The notes beneath the pieces were generated by a model. The model was not told the origin of the DNA. It did no database searches and saw nothing but the letters and a program-made list of their open reading frames with translations. Below are positions 62,210-64,000 of a stretch of 64,000 nucleotides of DNA, piece after piece. Position 1 is the first letter of the stretch. Every line of letters begins with the position of its first letter. The position numbers and the translations under genes were made by a program. The stretch lies in assembly GCA_026770025.1 (NCBI GenBank), contig JAMXDE010000022.1, positions 1,122,501 to 1,186,500 on the forward strand. Direction: 5' to 3'. Source of the DNA: Craspedostauros australis (lineage: Eukaryota; Bacillariophyta; Bacillariophyceae; Mastogloiales; Achnanthaceae).

Positions 62210-64000
62210 AACCTTGGTCCCTCTGTGGGAACTTCCATCCCATGGAGAGCTCTGTGAACTTGTGGAACTTGTCGTCCGCGAGAGGCTTCGTCCACAGGTC
62301 AGCGAGCTGGTCGTCGGTGTCGATTGCGTAGATCTCGATGAGTTTGCGATCCACGTATGATCGGAAGCGATGGTATTTGATGTTGATGTGCTTCGTTCTG
62401 GGGCGCATCTTGGGGAACTTGGCGATTTCGTAAGCTCCTGAGTTGTCCTCGAATGCGTTGCAGTACACCCGTGGCTTGTACTTCTCTGGTACAATCTCGT
62501 TGTCGCACATCTCGCTCAAGAGGTTCATCATTGGAATCACGTCGCGCAAAGCAGTGGACAATGCAATCACCTCGGCTTCAGTTGTGCTCAAAGCGATCTC
62601 CGTCTGCAAGCGGGAGGCCCATGCAATTGGGCATCCAGCAAATCGAATCAGGTAGCCAGTTCTAGACCGTGCAGTGGCCGAGTCGTCTCTTGCGGTGTCT
62701 TTGTTCCACAGTCTGGCGAAGTTGGCATCAGCAAAACACTCGAATGCCTTGTCGTTCGGATCCAGGATGATTCCTTCGTCTCTGGTTGCCATCAAGTACC
62801 GCACAATGAGGTGGATTGCCTGTGTGTGCGATTTCTTTGGGTTGGCGCTGAACCTGGCGGCTTGGTGCACCGCGTACCCGATCTCTCCGCGAGTGGATTT
62901 CTCCAGGAAGTTGAGCTTGCCGATGACTGACCGGTAGCTCCAGGTGGCGTTGTGATCCTCTCCGTCCTCATCAGCCTCCAGTATCTTCGTGGTCAGCGCT
63001 GGCGAGTCTCTCGGTCTGGTGTTGGGCCGAAAGTTGACGTCTTTGATGATTTGGTCAATGAGGTGTGGCTGCGAGAGCTTGATGCGTCCGTCTTCCAGGT
63101 GAGTGACGTGCACACCCAGGTAGTCCGACAGGTCCCCTTCGTCTGTCATGTTGAACCGCTGCTTGAGTTGAGCGAGCAGTCTGTCGATCTCTTCCGAGCT
63201 GGGGCCAGCCAGGATTCCGTCGTCCACGTACACCAGGAACATGGTCTTGCCATGATAGTAGACGCACTCATCCACCTTGCTTCTGGTGAATCCGACGTCC
63301 AGCAATCCCCGATGCATGTGCTGATTCCAGACTCGTCCGGCTTGCTTTTGGCCGTACAAGTTCTTCACCAGCTTGAGGACATGGTCCTTGTTGTCGCTCT
63401 CTCCGATACTTACCCCGACTGGAACCTCCATGTAGATGGTGGTCTCCACTTCAGCCTGCGGATAAGCCAGCACGAAATCGATCTGTCGAGTGTGCCAGTT
63501 GTTGAGGATGGACAGGATGAGCACCAGTCTGATGGACATCCACATGACGACTGGGGCGTAGGTCTCCCAGAGGTTGATGCCTTTCACTTGTTGGCCGCCA
63601 TGGACATTCAGTCTTGCCTTCCATTTGTAGATCTCTCTGGTCTTGATGCGTCGCTTTCGCTTCATTGACCACACTGATGCGACCACCTTGGTCCCTTCAG
63701 GCACTTCGGATCTCTTTACGACCTCCCAGTGACCATTCTCATGGTGAGCGTTGATCTCCGCCTGCATTGCTTCTTTGAACTTGAGGCGATCCGGTTGCTT
63801 CATGGCTTGATGATAGTACATGGTGTCTGGATCGGCCGAGGCTGCGAATGCGATTGGGTCCGACGTCTCGTTGTGGAGAACACGAACTTTATGTCTCTTT
63901 CTATCAAGTCTCTTTCTATCAATTGGCGACATTTTTCGCCATCTGCCAACCTCTGTACGTTTCACGCACCAGATCTTCTGTCTGCATCTCACTGAACTGT
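62208..64000 (-). CDS. Copia F pol, C-terminal part (continues past the right edge)
   Basis: The frame is open to the last base of the window, so the true start lies outside. Visible domains: a basic region (SPIDRKRLDRKRHKVR), reverse transcriptase from about WSMKRKRRIKTREIYKWKAR through QIDFVLAYPQAEVE and YVDDGILAG, then RNase H with FADANFAR, STTEAEVIALS and EDNSGA, ending WKFPQRDQG. No interruption is visible. Gag, protease and integrase, if present, lie to the right. It is closest to relic D in wording. Confidence 0.93.
   Translation of the reverse strand, partial: SSVRCRQKIWCVKRTEVGRWRKMSPIDRKRLDRKRHKVRVLHNETSDPIAFAASADPDTMYYHQAMKQPDRLKFKEAMQAEINAHHENGHWEVVKRSEVPEGTKVVASVWSMKRKRRIKTREIYKWKARLNVHGGQQVKGINLWETYAPVVMWMSIRLVLILSILNNWHTRQIDFVLAYPQAEVETTIYMEVPVGVSIGESDNKDHVLKLVKNLYGQKQAGRVWNQHMHRGLLDVGFTRSKVDECVYYHGKTMFLVYVDDGILAGPSSEEIDRLLAQLKQRFNMTDEGDLSDYLGVHVTHLEDGRIKLSQPHLIDQIIKDVNFRPNTRPRDSPALTTKILEADEDGEDHNATWSYRSVIGKLNFLEKSTRGEIGYAVHQAARFSANPKKSHTQAIHLIVRYLMATRDEGIILDPNDKAFECFADANFARLWNKDTARDDSATARSRTGYLIRFAGCPIAWASRLQTEIALSTTEAEVIALSTALRDVIPMMNLLSEMCDNEIVPEKYKPRVYCNAFEDNSGAYEIAKFPKMRPRTKHINIKYHRFRSYVDRKLIEIYAIDTDDQLADLWTKPLADDKFHKFTELSMGWKFPQRDQG

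Overview
This is a eukaryotic window with about the base composition of a microalga and almost no single-copy host genes. Three intact Ty1/copia polyproteins and several broken ones resemble the copia lineages (CoDi type) that dominate diatom genomes. With them are a crypton-like tyrosine-recombinase family, a mariner-like element, a PIF/Harbinger relic and short GT-AG introns. A stramenopile, most likely a diatom, is the best guess. The stop codons of intact genes fit the standard code. I found no rRNA, functional tRNA or ordinary host gene that I could support.

Layout. 0-8.5 kb: degraded LTR ends, an orphan 182-aa ORF, a tyrosine-recombinase (YR) relic (copy A) split by a 527-bp TIR element, and a Harbinger transposase fragment. 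8.5-25 kb: an old repeat unit, whose undisturbed paralogue lies at 28.3-30.6 kb, has been split by a mariner-like element (itself carrying a 1.16-kb TIR element), by a miniature LTR element (TRIM) with tRNA-like sequence in its LTRs, and by intact copia A. 25-33 kb: two copies of an unrecognised spliced gene ('MVGS' family), each preceded by tandem repeats; the second ends head-to-head against YR copy B. 33-45 kb: a gag relic (copia G) interrupted by YR copy C, which holds intact copia B and a solo LTR. 46-56 kb: copia relic D interrupted by intact copia C. 56-64 kb: copia relic E, decayed minisatellites, and the 3' half of copia F, which runs off the right edge.

Two copia groups can be separated by their ends. 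A, B and, as far as visible, G have TG..CA LTRs followed at once by a 12-bp perfect palindrome; A and B have 6-bp target duplications. C, the TRIM and the 713-bp solo LTR have LTRs starting TATCA and ending CA, with 5-bp duplications. C and the TRIM also share a purine tract (TAGGGGAG) and a primer-binding site that looks complementary to the anticodon arm of tRNA-Asn(GUU). The TRIM is therefore probably mobilised by C-type proteins. The tRNA-like LTRs of the TRIM, the palindromic leaders of A/B/G and the paired GTTGAAACT arrays of the 1.16-kb TIR element are the most unusual structures here.
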